From: Streptomyces formicae
GTDB taxonomy: Bacteria; Actinomycetota; Actinomycetes; Streptomycetales; Streptomycetaceae
Assembly: GCF_002556545.1 (NCBI RefSeq)
Contig: NZ_CP022685.1
Location: 6,488,001-6,552,000, forward strand
DNA: 64,000 bases
Direction of reading: 5' to 3'
Made by a program: the position numbers and the translations under genes. Of the stretch, positions 48,501 through 58,220 are shown one piece after another. Every line of letters begins with the position of its first letter. Positions within the stretch are counted from its first letter, which is position 1. The notes below the pieces were generated by a model, which saw nothing but the letters and a program-made list of their open reading frames with translations, made no database searches and was not told the DNA's origin.

Positions 48501-50608
48501 CCGAGCCCGGCCTGGAGATCAAGAAGACCTCGTCGGCGAAGAAGGCCGAGCCCGGCGACGTGATCACCTACACCGTCACCGTGCACAACAAGAAGTCCAC
48601 CGCGTACAAGGACGCCACCTTCACCGACGACCTGACCGGCGTGCTCGACGACGCCACCTGGAACGACGCGGTCACCAAGACCTCGGGGACGACCGACTAC
48701 GACGCCGCGAAGAAGGCGTTCACCTGGACCGGCGACGTGGCCGGTGGCGCGACGGTCACGGTCACCTACAAGGTCACGGTCGGCAAGCCGCCCAAGGGCG
48801 ACAAGAAGCTGAAGAACGTGGTCGTCGGCCCCGACGACTCCACGTGCGAGAAGGACAGCAAGAACGGCGACTGCTCCTCCGAGACGCCCGTCGGGGTCCT
48901 GGAGATCAAGAAGACCGTGTCGCCCGCCGCCGCCAAGCCGGGCCAGACGGTGACGTACACCGTGACGGTCAAGAACACCGGAGAGGCGGACTACGAAGGC
49001 GCCGCCTTCACCGACGACCTCTCCGGAGTCCTCGACGACGCGGCCTGGGACGACGACGCGACCGCCACGGCGGGCACGACGCGGTTCGACGAGCCGGGCG
49101 AGAAGTTCCACTGGAACGGCAAGGTGGCCAAGGGCGCGACGGTCACCGTCACCTATAAGGTCACGGTCGGCAAGCCCCCGAAGGGCGACAAGAAGCTGGC
49201 CAACGCCGTGGTCGGTCCCGAAGGATCCACCTGCCCCGAAGGGTCCACCGACCCGGACTGCCGCAAGGTGACGCCGCTGGCCCAGCTCGAGGCCGAGAAG
49301 ACCAGCTCGGTCAAGCAGGTGACCAAGGGGCAGCGGGTCACGTACACCGTCACGATCAGGAACACCGGCGGCGGCGACTACGACGGTGCCACGCTCACCG
49401 ACGACCTCACCGGCGTGCTCGACGACGCCGACTGGAACGACGACGCGACGGCGACCACGGGGACGACGGACTTCGACCGGCCGAAGCTGACCTGGACCGG
49501 CGACGTCGCCAAGGGCGCGACCGTCACCCTCACCTACTCGGTCACCGTCCACCTCAAGGGCGACAAGAAGCTCACCAACACGGTCGTCGTGCCCGGCTCG
49601 AACTGCGAGAAGGGCTCCGGCGACCCGGACTGCGAGACGGTCGTGCCGCCCAAGCCCGAGCCGCACGGCGAGCCCCGGCTCGACATCACCAAGACCGGGG
49701 CGCCGTCCCCGGCCACCGCGGGCGGCACGGTCGGCTACACCCTGGTCATCCGCAACACCGGCACCGCCCGCTACAAGGGAGCCAAGGTCAGCGACGACCT
49801 CGGCGGCGTCCTCGACGACGCCTCCTACAACGGGGACGCGCGGGCGAGCGCGGGCCGGGTCGCGTTCGCCGCGCCTCGACTGACGTGGACCGGCGACCTG
49901 GCGGTCGGCGCCGTCGCGACCGTCCGCTACTCCGTCACCGTGCACGACCCGCTCAGCGGCGACAAGCGGCTGCGCAACACGGTCACCGGCGGCGACAAGT
50001 CCAACTGCCCGCTGCCGATGCCCGCCCGGTCCTCGCGCGCCGGGCGCGCGCCGATCGATCCCGACTGCTCCACCGACACCCGCGTCCGCGCGCTGAAGCT
50101 GCACAAGAGCGCCGAACCCGCGGGCAAGGTGAAGCGGGGCGACACGGTCGTCTTCGTGATCTCCGCCACCAACACCGGCACCGCCGACTACGAGCGGGCT
50201 TCCTTCACCGACGACCTGGCGAACGTGCTCGACGACGCGGCGTACAACGGCGACGCCCGCGCCGACGCGGGCACCGTCCGACGCTCCGGCGACAGCCTGG
50301 AGTGGAGCGGCCCGCTGGCCGCCGGTGAGACGGCCACCGTCACGTACTCGGTCACCGTCCGCCGTGACGGCAAGGGCGACGGGAAGCTGCGCAACGCGGT
50401 CGTCTCCACCACCCCGGGCGGCAACTGCCGTACGGGTGAGGAGCCGGGCTGCCGGGTGACGCCCGAGGTGACGCCGCCCGTGACCCCGCCGCCCCCGCCG
50501 CCGGTGCTCCCCGAGACCGGCACCGACCGGCTCTGGGCGCTCGGCGCGGTCGCGGCACTGCTGCTCGGCGGCGCGGGTCTCCTCCTGGCAGCCAGGAGGC
50601 GCCGCTGA
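45545..50608 (+). CDS. Giant cell-wall-anchored surface protein with ten DUF11-type repeats and LPETG sorting signal
   Basis: 1687-residue exported adhesin-like protein. The signal peptide (about 1-40) ends GSAAADSW. An N-terminal head of about 290 residues has beta-propeller-like strands ([19 protein letters not shown]). Ten tandem DUF11 (TIGR01451-type) repeats begin near residue 329, each about 127-138 residues with xxIKKTxSxxxAKPGDxVTYTVTV and a C-x(6-21)-C pair at its end. After a Pro run comes LPETG (1655-1659), a membrane span and RRRR, the classical sortase tail. The GTG at 45545 follows GGAGGG (45531-45536); the longer frame from 45488 spoils the signal peptide. It lies between the c-di-GMP gene and gatC. 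Confidence 0.92.
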   Translation: MPRSRLRGSSPPLRKLLAQLLALAVLASGLVLFGAGSAAADSWAVEGEENPSTFDCDHLYYSNYRSGMEFANDASGDATIKNTVITKRKTANPVDYWSTSMAMGKDPDDASRTAAIYQDFNTNKIYKHVSGTNTVTDEIVGGATRTAPSGYTWGGITVNPANGMLYGAQNGGTAKNFFAMDLATGTITNYTNIADWAPAGTPWRGGTLVPDMFVDNSGGVYVGVFSGSNTYLYRIDFAARKVELVTKITGAGTGNGFNNYGMAYFHGSVYLGYYNGNLYKVNPKTGVSVEVGGLAQNNQTGRITSEGGGSWAITDLASCAVAPDLTSNIEIEKSADKKTAKPGDTVTYTVTVKNTGDGAATGVEVKDDLSGVVDDATYNDDAVARTGGGRAVTQPTYSAATKKLNWRGDIAAGATVTLTYSVTVGKPPKGDKKLTNSAVSEKSNCGEDTADAACSSEVPVALLDIKKTASPAKAKPGDKVTYTITVRNLGEADWKDAAVTDDLTDVVDDARYNLDGKATKADGSRAPGSVSYSSADKKLRYVGTVAKGATITITYTVTVGDPPPGNKKLTNTVVGPDGSNCAAGSKDPDCGTVTPVGGLVIKKTSSKADAKPGDKVTYTLTAENVGGAEAKDVTLTDDLTGVVDDATYGDDAVARTDGTNTATQPSYATATKKLTWTGDIAAGKKVTITYTVTVGKPPKGDKKLTNAVVGPDDSTCPAGGTKADCGTSTPVGVLEIKKSVSRSEAKPGDRVTYTVTVENTGEAAYEGASFTDDLSGVLDDATWDDVVTRTAGSTAFDADGKTFTWSGDVAKGAKVTVTYRVTVGKPPRGDKKLTNAVTGPEGSNCPAKSTDPDCAKTTEIRSLKIKKTASPKIPRTGGKVTYTVTVENTGTVDYDGATFTDDLTDVLDDATWDDSATANPGTTAYDATAKTLTWTGDLAVGAKATVTYTVTVTNAGDKYLRNVVTGDTSGNCPPDSKDPDCRTVLPEPGLEIKKTSSAKKAEPGDVITYTVTVHNKKSTAYKDATFTDDLTGVLDDATWNDAVTKTSGTTDYDAAKKAFTWTGDVAGGATVTVTYKVTVGKPPKGDKKLKNVVVGPDDSTCEKDSKNGDCSSETPVGVLEIKKTVSPAAAKPGQTVTYTVTVKNTGEADYEGAAFTDDLSGVLDDAAWDDDATATAGTTRFDEPGEKFHWNGKVAKGATVTVTYKVTVGKPPKGDKKLANAVVGPEGSTCPEGSTDPDCRKVTPLAQLEAEKTSSVKQVTKGQRVTYTVTIRNTGGGDYDGATLTDDLTGVLDDADWNDDATATTGTTDFDRPKLTWTGDVAKGATVTLTYSVTVHLKGDKKLTNTVVVPGSNCEKGSGDPDCETVVPPKPEPHGEPRLDITKTGAPSPATAGGTVGYTLVIRNTGTARYKGAKVSDDLGGVLDDASYNGDARASAGRVAFAAPRLTWTGDLAVGAVATVRYSVTVHDPLSGDKRLRNTVTGGDKSNCPLPMPARSSRAGRAPIDPDCSTDTRVRALKLHKSAEPAGKVKRGDTVVFVISATNTGTADYERASFTDDLANVLDDAAYNGDARADAGTVRRSGDSLEWSGPLAAGETATVTYSVTVRRDGKGDGKLRNAVVSTTPGGNCRTGEEPGCRVTPEVTPPVTPPPPPPVLPETGTDRLWALGAVAALLLGGAGLLLAARRRR
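46529..50460 (+). repeat. Ten tandem ~0.4-kb coding repeats
   Basis: Units begin near 46529, 46931, 47339, 47744, 48131, 48512, 48899, 49286, 49679 and 50093, with lengths of 381-414 bp. Several share near-identical DNA such as ggcaagccgcccaagggcg followed by acaagaagctgac. They encode the DUF11-type domains of the surface protein. Confidence 0.9.
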
Positions 50609-50636
50609 GCCGAGCCCGGCCGCGCGCCGGACACCG

Positions 50637-50669
50637 AGGGCCCCCGCGGGACAGCCGCGGGGGCCCTCC
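50637..50669 (+). terminator. Strong hairpin terminator after the surface-protein gene
   Basis: Gagggcccccgcgg (50637-50650) pairs perfectly with ccgcgggggccctc (50656-50669) around a 5-nt loop, 28 bp after the stop. It separates the surface-protein gene from gatC. Confidence 0.85.
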
Positions 50670-50775
50670 CCGTACCCGGGCGCGGGCCGGGGCGGCGGAA
50701 CTGTTTCGCGGGCACGGGACGGCGACCCATAGGATTGGGGTCACAACCCGCACACTCACCCCTGAGGATCGCCGC

Positions 50776-51072
50776 ATGCCTGGCATTACGCGCGAGGAGG
50801 TCGCCCACCTCGCCCGCCTTGCACGTCTGGAGCTGAAGGCCGAGGAGCTCGACCACTTCGCCGGACAGCTCGACGACATCATCGGCGCGGTCGCCCGCGT
50901 CTCGGAGGTCGCCGACCAAGACGTACCGCCGACCTCGCACCCGCTGCCGCTGACGAACGTCATGCGCGCGGACGAGGTCCGTCCGTCGCTCACCCCCGAG
51001 CAGGCGCTCTCTGGCGCCCCGGCCCAGGAGCAGCAGCGTTTCAAGGTGCCGCAGATCCTGGGGGAGGACTAA
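50776..51072 (+). CDS. gatC: Asp/Glu-tRNA amidotransferase subunit GatC
   Basis: 98-residue GatC. It begins [22 protein letters not shown], contains [20 protein letters not shown], and ends with the conserved [24 protein letters not shown]. It wraps between GatA and GatB in the complex that amidates Glu-tRNA(Gln) and Asp-tRNA(Asn). ATG at 50776, 6 bp before gatA. Confidence 0.96.
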   Translation: MPGITREEVAHLARLARLELKAEELDHFAGQLDDIIGAVARVSEVADQDVPPTSHPLPLTNVMRADEVRPSLTPEQALSGAPAQEQQRFKVPQILGED

Positions 51073-51078
51073 AAGAAC

Positions 51079-52572
51079 ATGACGGACATCATCAAGCTCA
51101 CCGCCGCCGAGATCGCGGCGAAGGTCGCCTCCGGCGAGCTCACCGCCGTCGAGGTCACCGAGGCCCACCTGGCCCGCATCGACTCCGTCGACGAGAAGGT
51201 GCACGCCTTCCTGCACGTCGACCGCGAGGGCGCGCTCGCGCAGGCCCGCGCCGTCGACGAGAAGCGCGCCAAGGGCGAGAAGCTCGGCCCGCTGGCCGGC
51301 GTCCCGCTCGCGCTCAAGGACATCTTCACCACCGAGGGCGTGCCGACCACGGTCGGCTCCAAGATCCTCGAAGGCTGGCTCCCGCCGTACGACGCGACGG
51401 TCACCAAGCGCCTGAAGGCCGCCGACGTCGTCATCCTCGGCAAGACCAACATGGACGAGTTCGCCATGGGGTCCTCCACCGAGAACAGCGCGTACGGCCC
51501 GACCGGCAACCCGTGGGACCTCACCCGCATCCCGGGCGGCTCCGGCGGCGGCTCGTCCGCCGCGCTCGCCGCCTACGAGGCCCCGCTCGCCATCGGCACG
51601 GACACCGGCGGCTCCATCCGCCAGCCCGCGGCCGTCACCGGCACGGTCGGCGTCAAGCCCACCTACGGCGGCGTCTCGCGCTACGGCATGGTCGCCTTCT
51701 CGTCCTCGCTCGACCAGGGCGGCCCCTGCGCGCGCACGGTGCTCGACGCCGCGCTCCTGCACGAGGTCATCGCCGGTCACGACGAGCTCGACTCGACGTC
51801 CATCGACGCCCCGGTCCCGCCGGTCGTCGAGGCCGCGCGCAACGGCTCCGTGGCGGGCATGCGCGTCGGCGTCGTCAAGCAGTTCCGCGGCGAGGGCTAC
51901 CAGGCCGGTGTCGTCCAGCGCTTCGACGAGTCGGTGGAGCTGCTCAAGGAGCTCGGCGCCGAGATCGTCGAGCTCGACTGCCCGACGTTCGACCTGGCGC
52001 TCTCCGCGTACTACCTGATCGCGCCCTCCGAGTGCTCCTCGAACCTCGCCCGGTTCGACGCCATGCGCTACGGCCTGCGCGTCGGGGACGACGGCACGAA
52101 GTCCGCCGAGGAGGTCACCGCGCTGACCCGCGAGGCCGGTTTCGGCGACGAGGTCAAGCGCCGCGTCATCCTGGGCACGTACGCGCTGAGCTCCGGCTAC
52201 TACGACGCGTACTACGGCAGTGCCCAGAAGGTCCGCACCCTCATCACCCGCGAGTTCGAGGCGGCCTTCGAGAAGGTCGACGTGATCGTGTCGCCCGCGA
52301 CGCCGACCACCGCCTTCCCGATCGGCGAGCGCGCCGACGACCCGATGGCGATGTACCTCGCGGACGTGTGCACCATCCCGTCGAACATGGCGGGCAACGC
52401 CGCCATGTCGCTGCCCTGCGGCCTCGCGCCGGAGGACGGCCTGCCCGTCGGACTGCAGATCATCGCCCCCGCCATGAAGGACGACCGCCTGTACAAGGTG
52501 GGCGCTGCCGTCGAGGCCGCCTTCGTGGAAAAGTGGGGGCACCCGCTGCTTGAGGAGGCTCCGTCGCTGTGA
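51079..52572 (+). CDS. gatA: Asp/Glu-tRNA amidotransferase subunit GatA
   Basis: 497-residue amidase-signature enzyme that frees ammonia from glutamine. The Ser-cisSer-Lys triad is visible as the Lys in LALKDIFTT, the Ser in [11 protein letters not shown], and the Ser in [10 protein letters not shown]. The C-terminal region has [14 protein letters not shown] and [12 protein letters not shown]. Standard length. It lies 6 bp after gatC and its stop is overlapped by a small ORF that precedes gatB. Confidence 0.97.
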   Translation: MTDIIKLTAAEIAAKVASGELTAVEVTEAHLARIDSVDEKVHAFLHVDREGALAQARAVDEKRAKGEKLGPLAGVPLALKDIFTTEGVPTTVGSKILEGWLPPYDATVTKRLKAADVVILGKTNMDEFAMGSSTENSAYGPTGNPWDLTRIPGGSGGGSSAALAAYEAPLAIGTDTGGSIRQPAAVTGTVGVKPTYGGVSRYGMVAFSSSLDQGGPCARTVLDAALLHEVIAGHDELDSTSIDAPVPPVVEAARNGSVAGMRVGVVKQFRGEGYQAGVVQRFDESVELLKELGAEIVELDCPTFDLALSAYYLIAPSECSSNLARFDAMRYGLRVGDDGTKSAEEVTALTREAGFGDEVKRRVILGTYALSSGYYDAYYGSAQKVRTLITREFEAAFEKVDVIVSPATPTTAFPIGERADDPMAMYLADVCTIPSNMAGNAAMSLPCGLAPEDGLPVGLQIIAPAMKDDRLYKVGAAVEAAFVEKWGHPLLEEAPSL

Positions 52573-52808
52573 GTGCCATGACCAAGGCCAAGGGCTTCAA
52601 GAAGTCCAAGACCGGTACGTATCTGTCGATCGGCACCACCGCGTTCGGCGCGATCAGCGTGCTCAAGCAGGCCAAGAAGGCCCGCTACGAGCACGACACG
52701 CTCCGTCTCGTGGACGCCGTCGTCTCCGCTGCCGCCATCGCCACCGGCGTCGCGCTGCTCTTCCGTGAGCTCAAGCGCCTCGGCGACGACGACGTCCTGC
52801 TGGGCTGA
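52569..52808 (+). CDS. Small protein between gatA and gatB
   Basis: 79-residue protein, GTG start overlapping the gatA stop. A basic N terminus ([18 protein letters not shown]) is followed by [46 protein letters not shown], with one hydrophobic helix ([15 protein letters not shown]). It is 16 bp upstream of gatB. S. coelicolor has, as I recall, an ORF (SCO5500) at the same place, so it is probably conserved. Function unknown. Confidence 0.8.
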   Translation: MSAMTKAKGFKKSKTGTYLSIGTTAFGAISVLKQAKKARYEHDTLRLVDAVVSAAAIATGVALLFRELKRLGDDDVLLG

Positions 52809-52824
52809 GAGGGAAAGTTTCACC

Positions 52825-54339
52825 GTGACTGTCACTACTGACCTGGTGTCGTACGAGGAAGCCCTCGCGACGTACGACCCCGTCATGGGCCTCGAGGTCC
52901 ATGTCGAGCTCGGCACCAAGACCAAGATGTTCTGCGGCTGTTCGACGACGCTCGGCGCCGACGCGAACTCGCAGACCTGCCCGACCTGCCTCGGCCTGCC
53001 GGGCGCGCTGCCGGTGGTCAACGAGATCGGCGTCGAGTCGGCCATCAAGATCGGTCTCGCGCTGAACTGCGAGATCGCCGAGTGGTGCCGCTTCGCCCGG
53101 AAGAACTACTTCTATCCGGACATGCCGAAGAACTTCCAGACCTCGCAGTACGACGAGCCGATCGCCTTCAACGGCTATCTGGACGTCCAGCTGGAGGACG
53201 GCGAGATCTTCCGCGTGGAGATCGAGCGCGCCCACATGGAGGAGGACACCGGCAAGTCCACGCACGTGGGCGGCGCGACGGGCCGCATCCAGGGCGCCTC
53301 GCACTCGCTCCTGGACTACAACCGCGCCGGCATCCCGCTCATCGAGATCGTCACCAAGCCGATCGAGGGCGCGGGCGAGCGGGCTCCCGAGGTCGCCAAG
53401 GCGTACGTCGCCGAGCTGCGCGAGGTCATCAAGGCGCTCGACGTCTCCGAGGCCCGCATGGACAAGGGCCAGATGCGCTGCGACGTGAACCTCTCGCTGC
53501 GCCCGCACGGGCGCGAGGAGTTCGGCACGCGCTCGGAGACCAAGAACGTCAACTCGCTGCGTTCCGTGGAGCGCGCCGCGCGCTTCGAGATCCAGCGGCA
53601 CGCGGCCGTCCTGAACGGCGGCGGCACGATCGTCCAGGAGACCCGGCACTTCCACGAGGAAGACGGCTCCACGACGTCCGGCCGCATCAAGGACAACGCC
53701 GAGGACTATCGCTACTTCCCCGAGCCGGACCTGGTCCCGGTCGCTCCCGCCAGGGAGTGGGTCGAGAAGCTGCGGGCCGCCCTGCCCGAGATGCCGCGCG
53801 TGCGCCGCAACCGCCTCCGCGAGGAGTGGGGCGTCAGCGAGCACGACATGCAGTCGATCCTCAACGCGGGCGCGGTCGACCCGATCGTCGCCACCACCGA
53901 GGCGGGCGCCGACGCGGCGTCGGCGCGCAAGTGGTGGATGGGCGAACTGGCGCGCAACGCCAACGAGTCGGGCAAGGCCCTCGAAGAGCTCGCCATCACC
54001 CCGGCGCAGGTCGCCCGGGTGACCGAGCTCGTCGCCGCGGGCGACCTGAACGACAAGCTGGCGCGTCAGGTCATCGAGGGCGTCCTCAAGGGCGAGGGCA
54101 CGCCGGACGAGGTCGTCGAGAAGCGCGGCCTGAAGGTCGTCTCCGACGAGGGCGCGCTGACGACGGCCGTCGACGAGGCCATCGCGGGCAACGCGGCCAT
54201 CGCCGACAAGATCCGCGGCGGCAAGGTCGCCGCGGTCGGCGCGCTGGTCGGCGCGGTCATGAAGGCCACCCGTGGCCAGGCCGACGCGGCCCGCGTCAAG
54301 GAGCTCATCCTGGAGAGGCTGGGCGTCAGCGAGGGCTGA
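52825..54339 (+). CDS. gatB: Asp/Glu-tRNA amidotransferase subunit GatB
   Basis: 504-residue subunit that binds and activates the mischarged tRNA. The GatB core starts [22 protein letters not shown] with zinc-type cysteines later ([12 protein letters not shown]); [29 protein letters not shown] and [17 protein letters not shown] follow. The C-terminal helical YqeY-like tail begins near residue 350. The GTG at 52825 is chosen; the frame extends upstream to 52765 into the small ORF. Confidence 0.97.
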   Translation: MTVTTDLVSYEEALATYDPVMGLEVHVELGTKTKMFCGCSTTLGADANSQTCPTCLGLPGALPVVNEIGVESAIKIGLALNCEIAEWCRFARKNYFYPDMPKNFQTSQYDEPIAFNGYLDVQLEDGEIFRVEIERAHMEEDTGKSTHVGGATGRIQGASHSLLDYNRAGIPLIEIVTKPIEGAGERAPEVAKAYVAELREVIKALDVSEARMDKGQMRCDVNLSLRPHGREEFGTRSETKNVNSLRSVERAARFEIQRHAAVLNGGGTIVQETRHFHEEDGSTTSGRIKDNAEDYRYFPEPDLVPVAPAREWVEKLRAALPEMPRVRRNRLREEWGVSEHDMQSILNAGAVDPIVATTEAGADAASARKWWMGELARNANESGKALEELAITPAQVARVTELVAAGDLNDKLARQVIEGVLKGEGTPDEVVEKRGLKVVSDEGALTTAVDEAIAGNAAIADKIRGGKVAAVGALVGAVMKATRGQADAARVKELILERLGVSEG

Positions 54340-54379
54340 GGCATGCCTTCGCGGTAAGCGTCTGCCTCCGCGGCAGGTG

Positions 54380-54411
54380 AGGGGCGGTACACCTTCGGGG
54401 GTGCCGCCCCT
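54380..54411. terminator. Hairpin between gatB and the SMI1/KNR4 gene
   Basis: Aggggcggtacacc (54380-54393) and ggtgccgcccct (54400-54411) pair with a 2-nt bulge around a 6-nt loop. It lies between convergent genes and could end both transcripts. Confidence 0.7.
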
Positions 54412-54430
54412 TCGCCATGTCGTCCGGGCC

Positions 54431-55651
54431 TCATGGCACGTGACCCTCGCGCGGTGCGGGGAACGGCTCGAAGAACATGTGCTCCAACGGGTCCTGGTCC
54501 TTGCGCAGCCAGAAGAACCCCTCGGTGGCCGGGCGGCCGCCGCGCAGCCAGTTCAGGAGCGTCCCGGTGAAGTCCCCTGTCAGGGGCGGTCCTTGGTTCG
54601 AGTGCCGTGGGTTGACGGCGACGCGCCAACGGTCGGGGTCGTCCCCCTCGGCGCACCAGCCGATCTGGTCCCCGTCGATGGTCGAGACGACGGGCAGGAA
54701 GCCGCCGGGCTCGGGCCAGGCGGGCAAGGGGTAGTACGCCGGGTGCGCGTCGCGCAGCTGCCGATAGCCGTCCAGCATCTCCTCGACGCCCGCCGCGAGA
54801 CCGCTCCGGTGGTCGAGGTCGAGCGGCGCGGGCATGTCGAGCCACCAGCTCCAGATCCCCGCCCCGTACGTCCGCGCCAGGGCCACGAAGTCGGCGGGCA
54901 GCCGGGTGCCGAGCCGCTCGAAGAGCTCCTCCCAACTGCCCTTGCCCAGCTGGGGAGTGAGCGGCGGCGGTATCAGCGCGGTGATCGCGTCGAGGCCCTC
55001 GCCCTCGGTGAGCGCGGCGTGCTGCCGGGCGTCCACGTACGTCCCGCGGGGCGGCGGGGACCAGGGCGTGGCGCCGGACAGCGGCGCCCAGGTGCGGACG
55101 GTGCGGGGCAGGGGGCCGAGGAGGCCGCCGGGCTCGCCGGGGTTCGGCACGCCGTCGCGTACGGCCGCGCGGAGCAGCTCGGTCAGCGGGACCTCGTACG
55201 CCACCCAGGGCGCGTCGCCGCCGACCGCGACGGACGTGGTCAGGAGCACCACCGGCCAGGTGTCCGGGTCCGCCGCGGAGGTGTCCCAGAACAGGTGGTC
55301 GCCGCCCGAGGTGGTGGCGAAGGCGAGCAGGCCGCCCTCGTCGGGCAGGAAGCGGCGCCGCTCCCGGGTGAACATGCGCGGCCTGATCGCGGAGTGCCGG
55401 TGGGTCTCGACCAGCCAGGAGCCGTACGCATAGCGGCCGTCGGCGCTCACGCACGGCGTGTGCAGGCGGATGGCGGCGGAGTCGGGGTGGCCTATTTCCA
55501 CCGGTCCGTACGCCGACGCGAGCGCCTTGTAGTCCGCGGGCAGCGGGGTCTCCAGCCAGGCTTCCACCGCGGTCCAGTCGACGGCGGGCGCGGGGCCTGG
55601 AGGGGGTCCGACCAGGTCCTTGAAGGCGGTGAGGCGCGCGGTGAGATCCAT
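54431..55651 (-). CDS. Tandem SMI1/KNR4 (SUKH)-domain protein
   Basis: 406-residue protein with two related SMI1/KNR4 domains. The first has VDWTAVEAWLETPLPADYKALASAYGPVEIG near 18-50 and a partner WPVVLLTTSV strand; the second has SWEELFERLGTRLPADFVALARTYGAG near 226-255 and ends DFTGTLLNWLRGG. The SUKH superfamily includes immunity proteins of polymorphic toxin systems and regulatory proteins. No toxin gene is adjacent. The ATG at 55651 is chosen (MDLTARLTAF); an open frame extends to 55681. Confidence 0.87.
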   Translation of the reverse strand: MDLTARLTAFKDLVGPPPGPAPAVDWTAVEAWLETPLPADYKALASAYGPVEIGHPDSAAIRLHTPCVSADGRYAYGSWLVETHRHSAIRPRMFTRERRRFLPDEGGLLAFATTSGGDHLFWDTSAADPDTWPVVLLTTSVAVGGDAPWVAYEVPLTELLRAAVRDGVPNPGEPGGLLGPLPRTVRTWAPLSGATPWSPPPRGTYVDARQHAALTEGEGLDAITALIPPPLTPQLGKGSWEELFERLGTRLPADFVALARTYGAGIWSWWLDMPAPLDLDHRSGLAAGVEEMLDGYRQLRDAHPAYYPLPAWPEPGGFLPVVSTIDGDQIGWCAEGDDPDRWRVAVNPRHSNQGPPLTGDFTGTLLNWLRGGRPATEGFFWLRKDQDPLEHMFFEPFPAPREGHVP

Positions 55652-55846
55652 GGCCCCGAGGATGGCACCCGGCACTGACAACGCCGCCCTGAGCAGGAAT
55701 CAGCATCATTCCGTCCAGAACCATTTGGACGTTCACCGCGACTTTGGCCCATGGACTTCACAGGGAAACCGGACGTCACTAGCGTCCCCGCCGAACAGGT
55801 CAATGGATCAACCGTGAACCATTGGGTGTCGACTGGGAGGTCGGAC

Positions 55847-57985
55847 GTGGGAGATGTGACTGGGGAGATGTCGCGCAGACGCCTGATGGCGATCGGCGGG
55901 GGCGCGCTCGGGGCCGCCGCGGTGGGCTCGTTCCTGCCGCCGTCGTTGCAGGAGGCGCTCGCGCGGGAGCCGCGGCACGGGGGCGGCGGGCTCGACTCGA
56001 TCGAGCACGTCGTCATCCTGATGCAGGAGAACCGCTCCTTCGACCACTACTTCGGGTCCCTGCGCGGCGTGCGCGGCTTCGGCGACCGCAACGCGATCAC
56101 CCTGCCCAGCGGCACGTCCGTCTTCGAGCAGCCCGCCGGGCTGCGCACGGTCCTGCCCTTCCCGGTCCGCGAGGCCGCCGAGACGCAGAAGAAGGACCTG
56201 CAGTACATCGGGGCGCTCGACCACTCCTGGAGCGGTGGCTCCAAGGCGTGGCACGACGGCTGGTCGGACGGCTGGATCACCGCCAAGACCGCGGCCACGA
56301 TGGCGTACTACACGCGCCGGGACATCCCGCTGCACTACGAACTCGCCGACACCTTCACCGTCTGCGACGCCTACCACTCCTCCATCCACACCTCCACCAG
56401 CCCCAACCGCAACCACCTGTGGAGCGGCAAGACCGGCTACGAGGCGAACGGCAAGCGGGCCGTCGGCAACGACGCGTACGACGAGGGCACGCATCCCGGC
56501 TACGACTGGGGGACGTACGCCGAGCGCCTGGAGAAGGCGGGCGTGAGCTGGCGGACGTACACGGAGTGGGAGAACTTCACCGACAACCAGATCGAGTTCT
56601 TCGCCACCTTCAAGGCCATCGCCCGCAAGGTCCTCGCCAAGACCGGCCTCACCTACATGGAGGCCTTCTACGCCAAGGTGCGCGACGCCAAGGACGAGGC
56701 CGAGCGCGCCAAACTGCTCGCCACCCTGGACGAGGGCGTCGCCACGCTGAACAGGCGCGAGCGGTCCCTCTTCGAGCGCGGCCTGCGGCGGGTGCCCACC
56801 GGGAAGCTCGCCGAGGAGTTCGCCAAGGACGTCGCGGGCGGCAAGCTCGCGAAGGTCAGCTATCTGGTGCCGTCCGCACAGGACTCCGAGCACCCCAGCG
56901 TCTCCTCGCCGATCCACAGCGCGACCATCGTCTACAAGGTGCTCGACGCCCTGGCCTCGCACCCCGAGGTGTGGCGGCGCACCGCCGTGTTCATCAACTA
57001 CGACGAGAACGACGGCTTCTTCGACCACGTGCCGCCGCCCGTGCCGGGCACCGAGTCCGCCGAGGACAAGGAGGAGCGCTGGGAGGGGAAGCCGACCGGG
57101 CTCGGCGTGCGCGTGCCCATGCTGGTCATCTCGCCGTGGACCGTCGGCGGATACGTCTGCTCCGAAGTCTTCGACCACACCTCCGTGGTGCGCTTCCTGG
57201 AGAAGTGGACCGGGGTGCGGGAGCCCAACATCAGCGCCTGGCGCCGCAAGGTCACCGGTGACCTCACCGGCGCCTTCGACTTCCGGCGCGGCCACCGCAG
57301 GCCCGAGGTCGAACAGCCCGGCGCCATACCGGCGTTCAGCGGCCGCTGGGCCCCGCAGCCGCCCCTGAAGCAGTCGATGCCCGTCCAGGAGCCGGGATCC
57401 CGCCGCGCCCGCCCGCTGCCCTACCAGCCCGACGCGGACGTCACGCCCGGCGAGGGCGGCGCGCTCACGGTGCGCCTGCGCAACGGCGGCAGCTCCAGCG
57501 CACACTTCGCGCTCTATCCGTACGCCGGTGAGTTCACGGTCCCGCAGCACAGGGACGTCGTGCGCAAGGGCACCTGGACCGTGCCGGTGCCCGGTGACGC
57601 GTACGCCTTCACGGTCACCGGGCCGAACGGCTTCCGGCGCGAGTTCGAGGGCGGCAAGCCGGGCAAGGGCGGCGGTCCTGGCAAGGACGGCGGCGCGCGG
57701 CTCGCCTCCGCGATCACCCGTCGTGAGATCCACCTCACCCTGGCCAACCGCGGCCGCGGGGAGCTCGTCTTCACGGTCAAGCCGCTCGGATATGTGGATG
57801 AATCCGACATCCGGTCGCGGACGCGGACCGTCCGGGTCCGGGCGGGAAGCAGCCGCACGATCGCCTGGCGGACCGCCGACGAGCACGGCTGGTACGACGT
57901 CGAGGTCACCGCCGAGGGCGACGAAGCCTTCCGGCGACGGCTGATGGGCCACATCGAGAACGGGCGTCCGAGCGTCTCGGGCTGA
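55847..57985 (+). CDS. Tat-exported phospholipase C (phosphocholine-specific family)
   Basis: 712-residue secreted phosphoesterase. A twin-arginine signal SRRRLMAIGGGALG lies near 8-21. The PLC catalytic domain has the VILMQENRSFDHYFGSLRG opening, HSSIHTSTSPNRNHLW, and VFINYDENDGFFDHVPPP. The C terminus has two bacterial-PLC C-terminal (DUF756) domains around 540-700. Homologues hydrolyse phosphatidylcholine or sphingomyelin. The GTG at 55847 follows GGGAGG by 6 nt; an ATG at 55868 is too close to its GGGGAG. A longer frame to 55751 lacks support. Confidence 0.9.
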   Translation: MGDVTGEMSRRRLMAIGGGALGAAAVGSFLPPSLQEALAREPRHGGGGLDSIEHVVILMQENRSFDHYFGSLRGVRGFGDRNAITLPSGTSVFEQPAGLRTVLPFPVREAAETQKKDLQYIGALDHSWSGGSKAWHDGWSDGWITAKTAATMAYYTRRDIPLHYELADTFTVCDAYHSSIHTSTSPNRNHLWSGKTGYEANGKRAVGNDAYDEGTHPGYDWGTYAERLEKAGVSWRTYTEWENFTDNQIEFFATFKAIARKVLAKTGLTYMEAFYAKVRDAKDEAERAKLLATLDEGVATLNRRERSLFERGLRRVPTGKLAEEFAKDVAGGKLAKVSYLVPSAQDSEHPSVSSPIHSATIVYKVLDALASHPEVWRRTAVFINYDENDGFFDHVPPPVPGTESAEDKEERWEGKPTGLGVRVPMLVISPWTVGGYVCSEVFDHTSVVRFLEKWTGVREPNISAWRRKVTGDLTGAFDFRRGHRRPEVEQPGAIPAFSGRWAPQPPLKQSMPVQEPGSRRARPLPYQPDADVTPGEGGALTVRLRNGGSSSAHFALYPYAGEFTVPQHRDVVRKGTWTVPVPGDAYAFTVTGPNGFRREFEGGKPGKGGGPGKDGGARLASAITRREIHLTLANRGRGELVFTVKPLGYVDESDIRSRTRTVRVRAGSSRTIAWRTADEHGWYDVEVTAEGDEAFRRRLMGHIENGRPSVSG

Positions 57986-58000
57986 GGTCCGGACAAGGGG

Positions 58001-58033
58001 GCGCGCGGGGGCTCGGTGCGAGCCCCCGCGCGC
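58001..58033 (+). terminator. Strong hairpin terminator after the phospholipase gene
   Basis: Gcgcgcgggggctcg (58001-58015) pairs perfectly over 15 bp with cgagcccccgcgcgc (58019-58033) around loop gtg, about 15 bp after the stop. Confidence 0.85.
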
Positions 58034-58220
58034 TTCTCGTGCGGCCCCGATGCACCTCTTGTGCCCTTGTGAGTAAGGCCACGAAAGGGACTAAGGATCT
58101 CCAAGGGCTGTCAAGGTGACCCTGGCGCTCATGTCGCCTTTCAAGCGTTCTTTGCGGGCTGTTCGGTTGATCTACGGCTGTTCCCGATAAAGATCCACGA
58201 ACCATCCAGGGAGCCCGACC

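Noticed and set aside
44939..50104. A 1721-residue open frame antisense to the surface protein and the EAL region
   Set aside because: It is the mirror of high third-position GC and the tandem repeats. It has no recognisable domain, spans two real genes and lacks a start with a ribosome-binding site.
46529..50460. Repeats considered as a CRISPR or integron-like array
   Set aside because: Units are ~0.4 kb coding repeats in one uninterrupted frame with DUF11-type content.
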